Source of the DNA: Proliferodiscus dingleyae
Lineage: Eukaryota > Ascomycota > Leotiomycetes > Helotiales > Lachnaceae
Reading direction: 5' to 3'
Assembly: GCA_003988795.1 (NCBI GenBank)
Contig: QYAK01000023.1
Location: 372,001 to 436,000, forward strand
DNA length: 64,000 nucleotides
A model generated the notes under the pieces. The model saw only the letters and a list, made by a program, of their open reading frames with translations, searched no databases and was not told the DNA's origin. A program made the position numbers and the translations under genes. This document shows, one piece after another, positions 45,610 to 58,297 of the stretch (position 1 is the first letter of the stretch; every line of letters starts with the position of its first letter).

Positions 45610-46338
45610 CGAATAGAAGAAGGTGCGGAGCGGCGAGGAGGGATGGCATGAGCGCTGAATAAAGGCGGACTGAGGCGTCTGTCATTCTGACCATTTCCAC
45701 TAGACTGGAAGTTTCGTTCTACAAGTAACAAGGAATTTAGAAGGTGGGCATATGGAATTGACTTTCAGACGATAGCGCGTATGGGGGAATACGAGTCTCA
45801 AATGTACAGTATTGGGACTTGAGCTGACGGTGTAATCATTATTTGCTGCCCATTCAAAACATACTGAAAACACCCCTGTGTTTAATTGAAGCTAATTACA
45901 ATATCTTTCGCATTAAAATATCGAGATTGTCGCGCTCGCTATCATATAGATGGCAGGAAAGCAAGGCTTGAGATTCCGACTGATGACTTGTGAGAACCGG
46001 ATCAGGTGGGTAGTAAGAAAGCTAATGCTGATATCAAAAATCTGGACAGGGCGAATTCTGAAGCTAGTATTAATTTTTAAGGTAAGAACAGAGGATCTAA
46101 GGCTGGAGAAAGAAAGGAGAGAAGAGAAGGGGAAAGCTTAGAGGAATTGGGAGTCCATGGAACTATGATATATATCTGCTCTATATATTAGGCTCTAAAA
46201 TTTACTCATCTACCAAATACATCCCCTTCTTCCTCGACAGACCGATGGTTCGATTGAGTAGTCGACGATATCGCTTGGTTGAGGGTCGTTCCGCTTACGC
46301 CCAGTGGTCAAATGAATGCGATGTGTACCCGGCACTGT
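45610..46338. other. Intergenic between regulator and PKS
   Basis: The two genes converge here. A 63-aa frame at 45950-46141 is basic low-complexity and not supported. It should hold both 3' ends. Confidence 0.45.
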
Positions 46339-47877
46339 CTACTTGTCCATCTCAGTTTTCTCTTTCTTGAGCCTCCGCCACTGCACAAGCACGTCGTCGC
46401 AGGCTCGTGACACCGAGAGGTTTGGCGACATGACTTTCATGACCGTAACCTCAACGCCTACCTCCTTGAGGAACCACTCCCGGATCCGGATGGCGACAAG
46501 GGAGTCGAGGCCTAGATTCGCAACAGGTAGTTTGGGGTCTATTTGCTCAGGGTCGATCTCGAGCATGTTCCCGAGGGCTTGCGCGAAGCGTTTCTCTAAT
46601 ATAGCTAGGCACTCGGATGGCTCCTTGGCCTCGTTCAGTTGGGTTTCGACGCTTACGATCCCGGCAGCCTGTTCCTGCGAAGATTCGTTCTGCAGCTGCT
46701 CCTGGCCGAGGTAGCATGATAGTCGCGGGTCTTCTCGCCCTGTGCCCTGGAGAGTTGTTTTGATGCCGGTAATGAGCTCCGCTGGTTGACCTGAACCAGG
46801 GCGTCCGCATACGATGGCCTCAGCCAGCATTGCGTGCAAGTCCGTCTCTGCTTGCCTGTCAAGTTGCGGTAGGAGTACTTTCTCAATAGCTGCGAGATGC
46901 TTAGAGTCACGTCGGAAAATGTAGCCTAATCCTGTTAGGAGTGCGATGTGAATAATGGAGCCTGGTAGACCACGTTGATGTCGCTGCTTGATAAAGCTAG
47001 CCATAAAATGGTTCGCAGCAGCATAGGCAGATTGGCCGATGTTGCCAAGAACTGACGTGACTGACGAGAAGCAGATAAAGAAATCTAGACCAGCTTGTTC
47101 ATTGCCAAAAATTTCATCGAGATTCTGTGTCCCCTGCACCTTAGGGGCTAGCACAGCTGCAAAGTCTTCCCAGGACAAATCCTGGAAAAATCGGTCACGA
47201 AGCACCATGGCAGCGTTCATGACGCCTCCAATGGGTGGCATGTTGAACCTGATGTTGTCGTAGGCGGTACGCAAAGAGCCCCGGTCCGTAATATCGATAG
47301 CCATATTCCGCACATTTACTCCCTTACGCGACATGAAGTTGAGCACACTAGAAAGCTCGCCAGGACTCCGGCTGCTTAAGACTACGTTTCGAGCCCCATG
47401 ATCCGCCATCCACTGGCACACCGAGATGCCCAAGTCTCCCGTCATTCCAAATAGTACGTATGTCTTGTCGGGAGCGAACAGGCCCCGGTGTTCAAGAGGA
47501 GTAACTTGGGTAGTGATAGTATCAGCAGCGCCCCAATTCACGACGCTGGTAGGCCCCAACTTGTGGCTCCCTTCAGCTGGTATTTGGTCGATTGATAGAA
47601 TCTGAGAAGTCTCTTCTGTGCCTTGAGAGTTGTCTTGGAAATATTGCTTTGCTAGGCTGCGAAGTTCTGAGAGGCTCGAACCGACGGCTAGGTCCTCGAT
47701 CCTCTTACTCACGATGATGGGACCATGCAGAGAAGCACGGGTCAATGCCAACATAACGTCGTTTGGCGAGCGTTCCAGATTGATGAAGTTCTCTATGTTC
47801 TTGGGACAGATGTCCTGCAGTTCTCGTTCGCTTATGTATGGATGGATAAAATTGCTTTGAGAAGCTTTAGCGTAAGT
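46339..47877 (-). pseudogene. PKS C-terminal KR-ACP part in shifted frame
   Basis: This open frame overlaps the upstream PKS frame by 46 nt (47832-47877). It begins with 'FIHPYISERELQDICPKN', typical of the late ER/ER0 region of reducing PKSs. KR and ACP follow, ending LKKEKTEMDK at 46339. It has no own start codon with context and no promoter gap, so it is read as the separated end of the same PKS gene. Confidence 0.7.
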
Positions 47878-50800
47878 TCAGGTTCCTGAGGCCACAGCAA
47901 GTCGTCAGTCTTGAGTTGGTCATGAAAGGCAAGACGAAGAAGTAGTCTTGCCACCATGGACGGCTCGACTGATGCTGGATCGTCGACGTCAAGAAACTGA
48001 AGCCTAAGATCGCTACGTTCGGCTCGTAATGTGTTCCCCAATCCTAAGGTGATGTTGGCTTTGGGATTCTTGCCTGATTTTGCTCCGGAGGTCACCCACA
48101 GTACCACATCTGCCGTTTGTAAAACATTTTGTAACCCTCCGAAACTCTTCGCGTTCATTTCGTGGAAAATGGGACCTCCCAAGTCACTAAGGCAGAGCAC
48201 AACGGCTCCCTTGGGTACTTGGACACCTTCTAGACCAGGCAATACGGCGGCCTTTGTGGAAGTAGTAGCACTAAGAATTGCTTGCGTCTGAGACACAAGC
48301 TTAGAACCGACATCGCCAATGATTAGGACCTCTCTGAGAGTCGACAGAGCTTGTGGAGCAATATCAAGCGGCTCACGGAGAAGTTGGACTGTTTCGTCGA
48401 CGGCCTGAGACACAATCACGGAACAGTAGGAAGGCGTCGAGCACACGTCAACTCCAGAAAACCCCGTGGCCTTCAGCAACTCATCCCAGCGCTTGAGGCT
48501 AATGGTAGGTGCCCAGACTCGGCCGTCGTCTATCCCCAAAAACCATCCGGGGAGCGTCGCCATGATCAATTGTATGGGTAGAAAGTCGCGAGTGATCTCC
48601 AGCAACACCAAGCGACCGCCAGGTCTAAGGAGTCGTCGACAGTGACGTAAAGTCTCTTCTAAGCTTCGCGTCGCGTGCAAGCAGTTCGAGGAAACGAGCA
48701 TATCGAACGAGCCATCGGTGAAGCCCTGGCTCCCCGGATTCTTTTCAATATTGAGCGTCTTGAAAGAGAGTCTGCCGCTGTGCTGACTAAAAACGTTTCG
48801 GGCGTTCTCAAAGAAGCCGGTAGATATATCTGTGTATGTGTAGCCTGCATATCGAGTCCCTAGAGCATCCAACACGGTCCGGGTAGTGCCTGAAAGATTT
48901 CAAGTTAGCCCTCTTGAATTAAGACATACGTAAGAATGCTCGGGGGTCCTTGAGCGTCAATTTTTGAGACAAAGGAATGTTCTAAAGTCTATGGCTAAGT
49001 ACCATTGGGCTTAACGAACTCTGAGTTCCTTCTCAAGCGGCAGGACAAGAAATATAGGAAACAGCATACCGCCTGTACCAGCTCCCACTTCGACGATCTG
49101 CATACGCGGGTATTGATACCCAAGATGATTGATAATAGTGCCGAGATCAGCATTACCATCTCGAAATCCAAGTCCTTCCACGTATAGACGGTCAAGCATT
49201 CCGTCCTGAACCAGCACCTTGAGGGGTGGAACAGTTCCACGGACGATGGATACCAGATTCAGTCCCATAGCATGAAGCAGATTCATATCATTGTTCTGCG
49301 AGGGTTGACTGTTACGCCATTGCTGCACCATTTCATGGGTGTCATCCCTCCACTCAGGCTTGATGTCTGGGTGCTCGCCAGCCTCAATCTGCGGAAATAG
49401 ATGCTCCGTGATCCACTTCATCATGTGTTTTCGAAGCTTGCCCTACAAGGTTATTGAGTCAGTAATTGATTGATGGCTTTTGTCAATTTAAAAATCAGCT
49501 TGAAAATTAGACGGCTCCACAGATATAAGGCCATTCGAAGTATTGCGCGGAAACCATGAGCGCACGACATTTCTGATAATACCAAGAAGAATAAGGGCCC
49601 CATAAAATTGACATACCATTAACATAAGTTCTGGAGGCCTGATCTTACTGCGGAGCTGCCGCAAGTAGAAATAAGCCGTGCGTACCAGCTGCTCGTAAAG
49701 CACACGATCATCGTCGGAAAGTTGTACCTCCTGGCCAGGCTCAATTCTGTTCACCAAGATTTCATGGTCAGCATCATTCCATGACAAAAACCAAGAGAGA
49801 AATTACAGGTCGAGCGTAAGTAGAATATCTGTGTTATAGGAGAAATAGCAGTCTGCATTTTTGCGAGAACTTTAAGACTATAATCTTTTGTACGGAAGAA
49901 GATGATGCTCACCCATAAGCGACATCCCTTGTCCACGTCTCGCCTGCGTAGAGCCAGCGATCCTTGCTTGGTCCGACGGCGGTCATGTGGACTCCGCGTA
50001 TTTGTACTTCAGTGTGCGCATTTGTTGCGTCGAACAAATCCACATCACCTGACAAGGTTGTTGCATCCGACGAGATCACAACACTGTCAGCCGTAAGGAC
50101 AGGAGGATTGGATTCAGAACATTCCATGCTGATCCTGACACGATCAATCCGTGTCGGCAGATATGTCGTACTGATGCGACCATCTCCAGGGAATGAGAAT
50201 CCGGCCAACAATCCTTGAATGGCAGTATCAACTGGGGCAGGATGCATGCACGTACGGATTGCGAAGGGTTCAGTTGGGGAGGAGACAGTCACCACAGCAT
50301 GGTTAAGTCGACGGAGTATTGACTCGGCCTTGAAAGATCCGGAATAGTCAAATCCTTCCCTAGCCAGAACTGAGTAGAATTGCTCCATATCCAATGTATC
50401 CATAGACAGTAGAGGCTTGCTCCGAGGAGGTAAAGCGTTCCGTTGAGACTGGCCTGTTCGTAGAAAATTCTGAGTTAATACTACTCCTTGCAACAGATCT
50501 TTGAATATGCTAGTAGCAAGAATGTCTCGATAGTTATTGGGTTGCTGTGAAGAAAGGGGGACATTTTGCATAGAGAATTACTAAAACTGACCTAGCCAGA
50601 GCCGCAAATCCGCACTGAAATGGGCCACAAGCCCACTTTGGGGGGCATCCAGAGGCTGAGCCGTATCAACGGCACCACTGTAACAGGCCACCTTCGCATT
50701 AATGCAGTCATCAGACTGACTATCAAATGAATTAGTATTCCATGATCTAAGAAGACTCTGTAGGTGCTCTGGATTCTTCGTGTCTCTAGAAGACTGGAAG

Positions 50801-53800
50801 AACCTGACATTCATTCCGTGACACCACAGCCCAAAAGGGCTCACGGATCAGACAGGGAGCCTTCACAACACAATGAAAACTTGAGGAAAGAAATCAACAT
50901 ACCTCATGACGTGAACAGTGAAGAGGACTTCAAGACCCGAAGAATCTTCGTCTAAGCTCATGACACGCAAAAATTCAACGTCATATATCTCTACAAGACG
51001 CACAGACTGCTGGTCGTCGACAAGGCGCACGCCAGCCTCGTATGACATGGACAGGTAGCCAGAAGCCGGAAACAGAATTTCACCCTGGATCTTGTGACCG
51101 CGAAGCCATGGCAGCTCGTTCAGCCTGATGACCTGCTTCCAGTGAACTTCGCGTCTATCGCGTTCGCCATGTGTGACAGCACGACCTAGAATCTCGTGGG
51201 GAGAGTGAATCTGGGTACGAAAGGTACGAGAAGCTCTCGATTCTTTCCATAATGGATTAGTATGATCCCACGAATAAGCTGGAAGGCCTTTCAAGACGGA
51301 AAATTTGTGCGGCTTGTCGCTCAGAAAGGCTCGGCGTATCCCGTCAAAGGTTATCATCGGACGCGGCGAAAAAAAGGACTTCCAAACGAATCCTAAGGAA
51401 TCGGAAAAGGCCTACGAGAGTCAGCACTGTGTAGTCATGGATTCCTTCAATCTCCCCAGAATACCTAAAGACTTAGAGTTCTAGAGCAGTATGAAAATTT
51501 AATCCTTAAAGCTCCTATACAGACGAATCTAAGAAAATGACGTTCGGGTGGTTGTCATACCTCTACAGCACTCTGTCCACGTTTCAAAACCCCTGAGTAT
51601 GGAAGCGAAAGACCTGTCAACATTTTGATTGTCTCGGAGCTTGGCCCCTTGAGAGCTGGGTGTGGTCCAACTTCGAGAGCAAGGTCGAAGCACTGATCTT
51701 CGTTCACCGCTCTCGCGACTGCCTGGCTGAAGAGCACCGGCTGTGTTAGGTTGTCGACCCAATACTGGCCCTGAAGACACAAGCCATCGGCTTTATCAAA
51801 TGATTGACTTCGGCCGTTAGAACTGCAAGATCTATGGGTCAGCGCTGCTTGTTTGAAGACGTCTTAGTATACCCGAGAACTTTTCAATCGCTGAAGCTCA
51901 TGAAAGGAAATAATCGCGAGGTAGCCACCAGTGTGCTGGCGCTTCTAATACCAGAGGGGAACAAGTTACTGGGGAATTATACATACCCCCAAACACTTGA
52001 GTACCAAGAACAGCGCTTTGGGCCTGTTTGAACTTCAACCTTACACTCAATCATCGACTCGAGATACGGGGCCGCGCACGGTTGCATGTGATGTGAATGA
52101 TACGCCGTGTCAACTGTTAGTACGCGGGCAAATGTATCGCTTTCCTTCAGTCGAGACTCAGCCTCTTCGATGGCTTCGGCATCGCCGGCTATCGTACAGC
52201 TCGTTTGAGAGTTGCTGGCAGCCACTGTAAGCGCTCCACCAAACTCATCACACAAACTGGACGCTTGGTCAAAGGACATGCCAACCGCCATCATCTTCCC
52301 ACGCTTCCCTCCTGGTCCTTGGGCTAAATGGCTGTGGACACCTCTGTAATATGCAAGTCGGACAGCATCATAGGCACTCAAGTACCCTGCGGCATACGAG
52401 GCGCCAATCTCCCCAGATGAATGTCCAACCACGGCGGAAAACTTAACACCAGCAGCATAGAGGACATCAACTAGAGCAATCTGAAGTGCAGTACAGAGAG
52501 GCTGCGACACAGCGGCTTCACTGATGCGCGAGGTCTCTACCGGCGCACGAAGTTGGTCAATTAGGGACCATTTTGGGCGATCTTTTTCGGGTAGTAAGTC
52601 GAGGCTACGCTGCATCCGGTCCATAGTATTGCGGAACACGGGTGAAGTGTCACAAAGCTCTTTACCCATGGTTGCCCACTGCGCGCCCTGGCCGGTAAAG
52701 ACACCAAGAATCCGTGGCGGCAGAGACTCGGGGACTGATCTGGCGCGCGAGCTGCTCTTGAGAGATTCCTTGCTCGCCTCTAGCTGTTCAGCAAGATGTG
52801 CGGCAGATGTGACAGGGAATGCAGCTCGGAATGGATAAGCTGTTCTCTGGAATTGAGTGTAAATAAGTCGACCGAGATCAGTGTCAGGATGTGATCGAAG
52901 ATAGCTGGCCAGCGCTCCAACGCTTGCCCCCAAAGCCGAGCCAGTATTAGCAGAAAGAACCAACGGTCCGGCGCCCAGCGCTCTCGACATATAGCGTTCA
53001 TCACGGAAGGCAAAGCCATCCCAGCTCTCAATAATGGCGTGGGCATTGGTGCCACCAAATCCAAAGCTGTTGACACTCACACGGCGTGGGGATGCCGCCG
53101 GAATGGTGGGCCAGGGTATCGTACCCGTTGGTACGCGCAAGTTGTTATAGAATGGCTGGATCTTAGGGTTTAGCTTATCAAAATGTAAGTTCGCCGGGAT
53201 CCGTCGGTGCTGAACGGCCAGTGAAGCCTTGAGCACACCAGCGAGTCCTGCAGAACCTTCTGTATGTCCAATGATTGTTTTGATACTGCCAACGATGAGC
53301 TGGCCATTGTTTGGATCTGAACCGTGAGGAAAGAAAGCACCGTGAATAGCCTTAGCCTCGATAGCTAGCGCACATCAGTCAAAGCGCACACTTCATGTTG
53401 AGACTATCATTGCAGAAAGAAGATATAGTTAAGGGGACGGGTTGAGATAAAGCAGAATACATTTTACTTACGGTCACCCGTGGGTGTGCCCGTGCCGTGT
53501 GCCTATCAACCAAGATTCAAGGGTTAGTCCACAGGAGCATCAATAGAAGTAGATCAAGAATGATCATAACTCAGAAGTAACAGGAGCTCTTTAGTCTAGT
53601 GTGTTTCTATAGAGTCGGTCGTTTTGAATGGCACAGTGGAGACTCACCTCAAAGTATTGTGGGCGGTCGGATGCACGAGATAGATCGAGCCCGCACCTCG
53701 CATAAGTGTCGCGGATGAGCTGGGCTTGTGCATCCGAGCTGGGCATTGTGATACCTCATGTTATTCAGCGTGGGCAGGGAGGGTCAAGTGGAGCTTCGCA

Positions 53801-54923
53801 GACATACCTGGCGTCTTGCCATCGGAGTTCACGCCTGTCTCGCGAATAATACATTCAATATGATCGCCATCAGCGAGGGCTTGGCTGAGAGTCTTAAGAA
53901 GGACAGCGGAGACGCCCTCGCCTCTGGTGTAACCATCAGCAGCAGCGTCCCACATATGAGATCGTCCGTTAGGTGACAGCATATTAAGCTTGCACATTAT
54001 CTATCAGCTTCTATTCGAGTCTCTCCAAAATAGTGTGATATAGCATTACCTTTGATTCTGCAATGAACGTCTCTGGTCCGAGTATAAGATTCGTACCTGC
54101 CGCAACAGCCATCTTGACGTCTCCGCTTCGAAGAGCAGAAACTGCCTGATGTAGAGCGACCAAGCTAGACGAACAGGCTGTGTCGATTGCAACTGAGGGT
54201 CCTCTCCAATCAAAAAAGTATGATATGCGATTAGCCAAGATTGCCATGGAAGTGCCGACTGAGTGGTATTGAGGGAGGCTTTCGATGCCACGTATGGCGA
54301 CAAACTGGTAATCTAAGCTCATACATCCAACAAAGACAGCAGTACGAGATCCTCGTAGCTGTTGGACTGAGCAGCCGGCCGATTCGACACCCTCGTACAC
54401 AGTCTCGAGCAGGATTCCTGATCTAGAAGTCAATTTGACATTACAGAAATGTTCAAAGGACTCGAGGACTCGGTGTACCAGGTAAGATGGATGATTTTTA
54501 AAACATTGTGATAAAAGAGAAAATGGTCAACTTGCTTTGCTGGGGGTCCATCGCCTCGACCTCCTTTGGATTCATCGCAAAGAAATCACGATCGAAAAAG
54601 CGAGGGTCTTCATCAAGAAAGTAGGCGTGCTTGACGTTAGAAGTCTAATAACAAGAAGCATCAAACATATTAGCTACTCATATTCAAACGTCAATTAGAT
54701 ATGGTAGTGGCGATCATACTCCATGGTGTTGGCTGTCTGTGTGGTGGAATGCCTCGACACTGAAACGAGCAGCTGGGACTTCCTGTACGACATCTCGAGG
54801 GTTCTCTAGGAGCTCCCACAGCTTAGAGGGAGAGGAGGCGCCGCCAGGAAAACGACAACTGCTACCCACTATCGCAATGGGCTCGCGTGCGAAGTAATCA
54901 CCTTCGAGCACTTGACTCCCCAT
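46339..54923 (-). CDS. Highly reducing polyketide synthase, frame break before KR
   Basis: Fourteen exons run from ATG 54923: 54720..54923, 54536..54644, 54050..54417, 53808..53988, 53648..53754, 53472..53502, 51987..53364, 51561..51822, 50903..51411, 50592..50803, 49913..50453, 49617..49746, 49070..49442 and then 48889 down. KS has Cys in DTACSSSL (about residue 186), HGTGTPTGD and GHTEGS. MAT has GHSSGE (about 650). DH has the His in GHKIQGEILFP and 'VDTAIQ'. cMT has EVGAGTGG (about 1462). A pseudo-KR structural segment follows. The frame then ends at TAA 47832-47834 (1820 aa). The other frame, open 46339..47877, carries the end of an ER-like segment, an active-looking KR (FGMTGDLG; S-Y-N in SAYAAANHF) and ACP (GLDSL). 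There is no thioesterase. The missing ER core agrees with a trans-ER partner, but the frame break would remove KR and ACP. Confidence 0.85.
54418..54535 (-). other. GC-AG intron in the KS region
   Basis: After exon 2 (..DPQQ) the donor is A|GCAAGT and the acceptor is ATCAG. Only this GC donor restores the conserved 'DPQQRILLE' KS motif, and GCAAGT is the usual form of functional GC donors. The intron is 118 nt. Confidence 0.75.
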
Positions 54924-55399
54924 TGCGAAGGTTGTGATAATACTTGAGAGGGAAGAAAATGAACGAACGCATCACCTAAAGGGATGCGAAAAAGTGTGAG
55001 ATGATAAACCTTTCTGCATAACTACCAAAGGCTTCTATGGGCCGGATCTGTATTTAGACTTAAGACTGGAGGAGCTCATGAGGATTCCGATACTGTGAGC
55101 CGCAAGATGCACCGGTGCGGCGCCTCCGGCCTCCGGTCCGGTCCTCCATCCTGGATGGTGCATATATCCGCCCCTATGTTGTCAGATCAAATTGATTCAA
55201 AATGCCTGCTTGTAAAGAGTTATGAACGTTGCCTAGCTTAGCTGACCTTGGACTTTGATTCCTGTTCTTTCCGAAGACCAACTGGGCCGAAAACTTCGGA
55301 TTGGTTCAGGCTTACCTATCTATCTTCATCTGACATTTTTAAACGTGCAACTTCTCCCAGTACCATACGTGGGTGGCATTCTTGAATCTTGTGCCTACA
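54924..55399. promoter_or_regulatory. Bidirectional PKS/enoyl-reductase promoter
   Basis: This 476-bp region separates the divergent PKS and trans-ER genes. It contains a perfect 10-bp palindrome GCACCGGTGC (55109-55118), three CCGG sites in a row (55126, 55133 and 55138), and a 7-bp inverted repeat TCCGAAG-N17-CTTCGGA (55270-55300). CGG/CCG half-sites are what Zn2Cys6 activators recognise, so co-regulation by the 44.1-kb regulator is plausible. No site can be assigned without binding data. Confidence 0.5.
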
Positions 55400-56499
55400 A
55401 TGAAGGCTCTGATCGTTGCGGAGTCTGGCAGTTACCGCATTGAAGAAGATGCCGACATCCCAAGCCCACAGCCAGGTTCGATGCTATGCCGTGTGCATGC
55501 GGTCGCCATAAACCCATACGACGCAAAGACTGTTGATTACTCCGACACTACTGGAGCTTTAGGTGGCTGTGACTTTGCTGGCACTGTCACGAAAGTGGGC
55601 GAAGGCGTGACGCGATTCAGCGAAGGCGATCATGTACTCACCTGCACCTTTGGGATAAATGCTCAAGACAAATCCGCAGGTGCCTTTGCTGAGTACGCTT
55701 TGGCAGCCGAAGATCTGAGTTGTCACATCCCCCAGGCTTTGTCCTTCCCAGAGGCAAGTTCGATGGGTCTTGCAATTGCGACTGCTGGCTTGGCTCTTTT
55801 CCAAAAGCCCGGGTTGGGGTTGTCTATGCAAGAGGGCAAGGGTGAAACTGTGCTTGTTGCGGGAGGTGCGACATCGACAGGCACCATGGCAACGCAGCTA
55901 CTGAAGTTGTGAGCGGAGGTCTTGAAATCGTTTTTGGAGCTAATCATCACTGACTAAGTTGCTGCAGGACTGGCTACACACCGGTCGTCACTTGCTCGCC
56001 TGCCAACAACGCCTTGTGCGAGTCTTTTGGCGCCGCAGCCTGCTTCGACTACCATTCGCCTACCTGTGGTGCTGACCTTCGTGTACATACCAATAATAGT
56101 CTAAGGCATGTCCTAGACTGCGTCACCGATGCCGTCAACATGAAGATGTGTTATGAAGCGATCGGATCTTCCGGCGGTTCATATATCGCTCTCGAAGCAA
56201 TCACGACCAACGTCAAATATACGCGAAGGGACATTCGTGCTGACTGGATGATGGCCCCCACGATTCTAGGGGCTCCCGTAAAGTTGATGGGAACATACGG
56301 GCGCCCAAGCACGCCTGAGCATCGGCAGTTTGGGGAGCGCTTGTTTGCTCTGGCTGAACAGTGGTTGCAGAATGGTGACATCAAACACCATCCGCTGGAA
56401 ATTCGGGACGGCGGCCTGGAAAAGGTCTCTGATAGTGTGAATGACTTGCGCCTTGGAAATGTTCATGCTAAAAAAATTGTTCTGCCGTTGATAGCTTAG
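55400..56499 (+). CDS. Trans-acting enoyl reductase (LovC-like MDR)
   Basis: Exons 55400..55908 and 55968..56499 total 1041 nt and give 346 aa. The start is MKALIVAESGSYRIEED. An N-terminal GroES-like fold (VAINPYDAKTVDY, 'GCDFAGTVTKVGEGVTRFSEGDHVLT') is followed by the NADPH-binding 'VLVAGGATSTGTMATQLLKL' and a strand with 'PVVTCSPAN'. The fold is then continuous to the C terminus. There are no zinc-ligand Cys/His sets. This is the family of stand-alone enoyl reductases that serve HR-PKSs whose own ER is dead or absent, as in the lovastatin LovB/LovC pair. It is divergent from the PKS, whose ER region is missing, so the functional link is strong. Length is slightly below the typical 350-370 aa. 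Confidence 0.9.
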
Positions 56500-57192
56500 A
56501 GGACAGTATTCATCAACTAGATCTCTACAATATTTCGCTGGATGGTAGCCTGACGTAATGGAAAAATTGTTCAACGTGGCCATAGATTTGTGAGTTTATC
56601 GATAAGGGGTCCCAGATTAACTACTTGCTTCGCGTGTCGTATGGCAATAAGCCCATAATGGCGCGGCGCATTCATGTGGCTACGAATACGGAGGAGGTGC
56701 GATTAAGCTCGCGCTAGTCTCCGCGCGCCCATTTATAAAAAGGTCAAGTGATCTTCCAGCAATACTTGAGTAAGAATATATGTTAAGGTACAAGCAATTT
56801 TCGATATTTAGGGATATTCGGAAACTATACGGGTTATTTAGTTATCATGAAATGCAAGTTCCGGTAATAGACACGGACTAGACTTATCTGTTTCTGCATT
56901 TCTTCATCCTCCACAAGCTATGAGGCTGACCGGCTCCGATTCCGAGTTCGCGCAAACCGGTCGCCGATTGCGATACGAAGTCTCCGGAACCTCAGCTTAT
57001 CCTCTTCAGATCCTTAATTACATCATCATAGACAGTGTTACTGGAAATTCATACAAATTTCGTCCATCAGTGCAGAACATGTTGACCTACTTTCGTGAAA
57101 TTGGCTGATATTACGCTGTCAGCAACAAACCTCTAACTGCAACTACAATTATTGATACAACCTGTCCCTAGCAGTGTTCCCTGGAAGTCATC
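56500..57192. other. Intergenic, cluster interior
   Basis: There is no gene. The AT-rich stretch around 56780-56880 and the segment before 57193 should hold the hydrolase promoter. Confidence 0.45.
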
Positions 57193-58297
57193 ATGGGCTC
57201 TATTTCGCCACGCATCGATGCCGAATTCAAAACTCTCGATGGTCTAACACTGCGTGGGTGGTTGTATCCCGCTTCAAAGCGCGGTCCAGGCATGATTTTG
57301 TCTCCAGGGGTACAAAGCCGCACCACCAACCTCTTTTTGCTTAATTCTAAGATAACTCTTGACTGACATCTGAGCAAGTTCAATATTCCCAAGGATGCCA
57401 TCATACCCGACATCTGCGAGTGGTTTCAGAAGCACGACGTCACTTGCTTCACATATGATCCTCGTGGTATTGGTTCTAGTGCCGATCAAGGGGAACTCAA
57501 GAACGATGTAATTTCCTATCCTAGATACTTGAACGAAAACGAATCATTGCTGCTAAATCTTATGTTTGTGGATAGACAGACCCAAGACAACAGACCGAAC
57601 ATTTGCACGACGCCGTGACATGGCTGTCTAAGAACGATTTGGTGGACGAGTCCAAGATCGTGCTCTGGGGCCTATGTTTCGGCGGCAATGTCACCCTCGC
57701 AGCAGCGGCGTTTGAGTATGTAAATACGATTCTATTTCTCCCGGTTGCCTTTTGCCATCTCACGATGTCCTTTAGCTGACGCCTCCCACCTGCAGCAAGA
57801 GGATCGCTGCCATGATCTCAGTCGCCCCCTTGATTGACTCAACCGGCCTGCCAGAGAGACGTCAAGCAATCCTTGAGCTCGCAATGTACGATCGCGTTGG
57901 TCGCCTTGACGGCGACGAAGCGATGTACCTCCCCTTCGTCAACGAGGACGGTACCGTCCCCAACGGCCAGCAGCTTGCTGCTGATCTGATGCCTTCCCTT
58001 GACCGGATGAATATAGCAGTTGAGAATCGCGTCACAGTTCAGACCTACTACCGCATTATGTCATGGAACGTCTCGAATCTCCTTCATTTAATAGCCCCGA
58101 CGCCTGCCATGATGGTTACGCCTGAGTTCGATGAAGCATGCCCCACAAAGCTCCAGCTAGAGGCCTATGATCTCCTGGGAGAGCCCAAGGAGCTCGACAT
58201 CTTGAAGGGCAAGGGGCATCTTGACTGGGCATTTGGAGATTACCAAAGTATCCTGAACAGGCAGTTGGACTTTTTGAAGAAGCACTTGACGTTCTGA
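57193..58297 (+). CDS. Cluster alpha/beta hydrolase with Cys nucleophile
   Basis: Exons 57193..57309, 57379..57507, 57576..57715 and 57796..58297 total 888 nt and give 295 aa. Features in order are 'GMILSPG|FNIPKDA', 'VTCFTYDPRGIGSS', the nucleophile elbow G-L-C-F-G-G-N (Cys, not Ser), the acid candidate in 'TPEFDEACP', and the His in 'GKGHLDW'. This fits fungal PKS-cluster hydrolases related to dienelactone hydrolase/S15-like enzymes, some of which transfer or hydrolyse polyketide chains. Since the PKS has no releasing domain, chain release or acyl transfer is a reasonable role. The GTACAA and GTAATT donors are weak, but each junction keeps frame and family sequence. No signal peptide is present. 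Confidence 0.82.
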
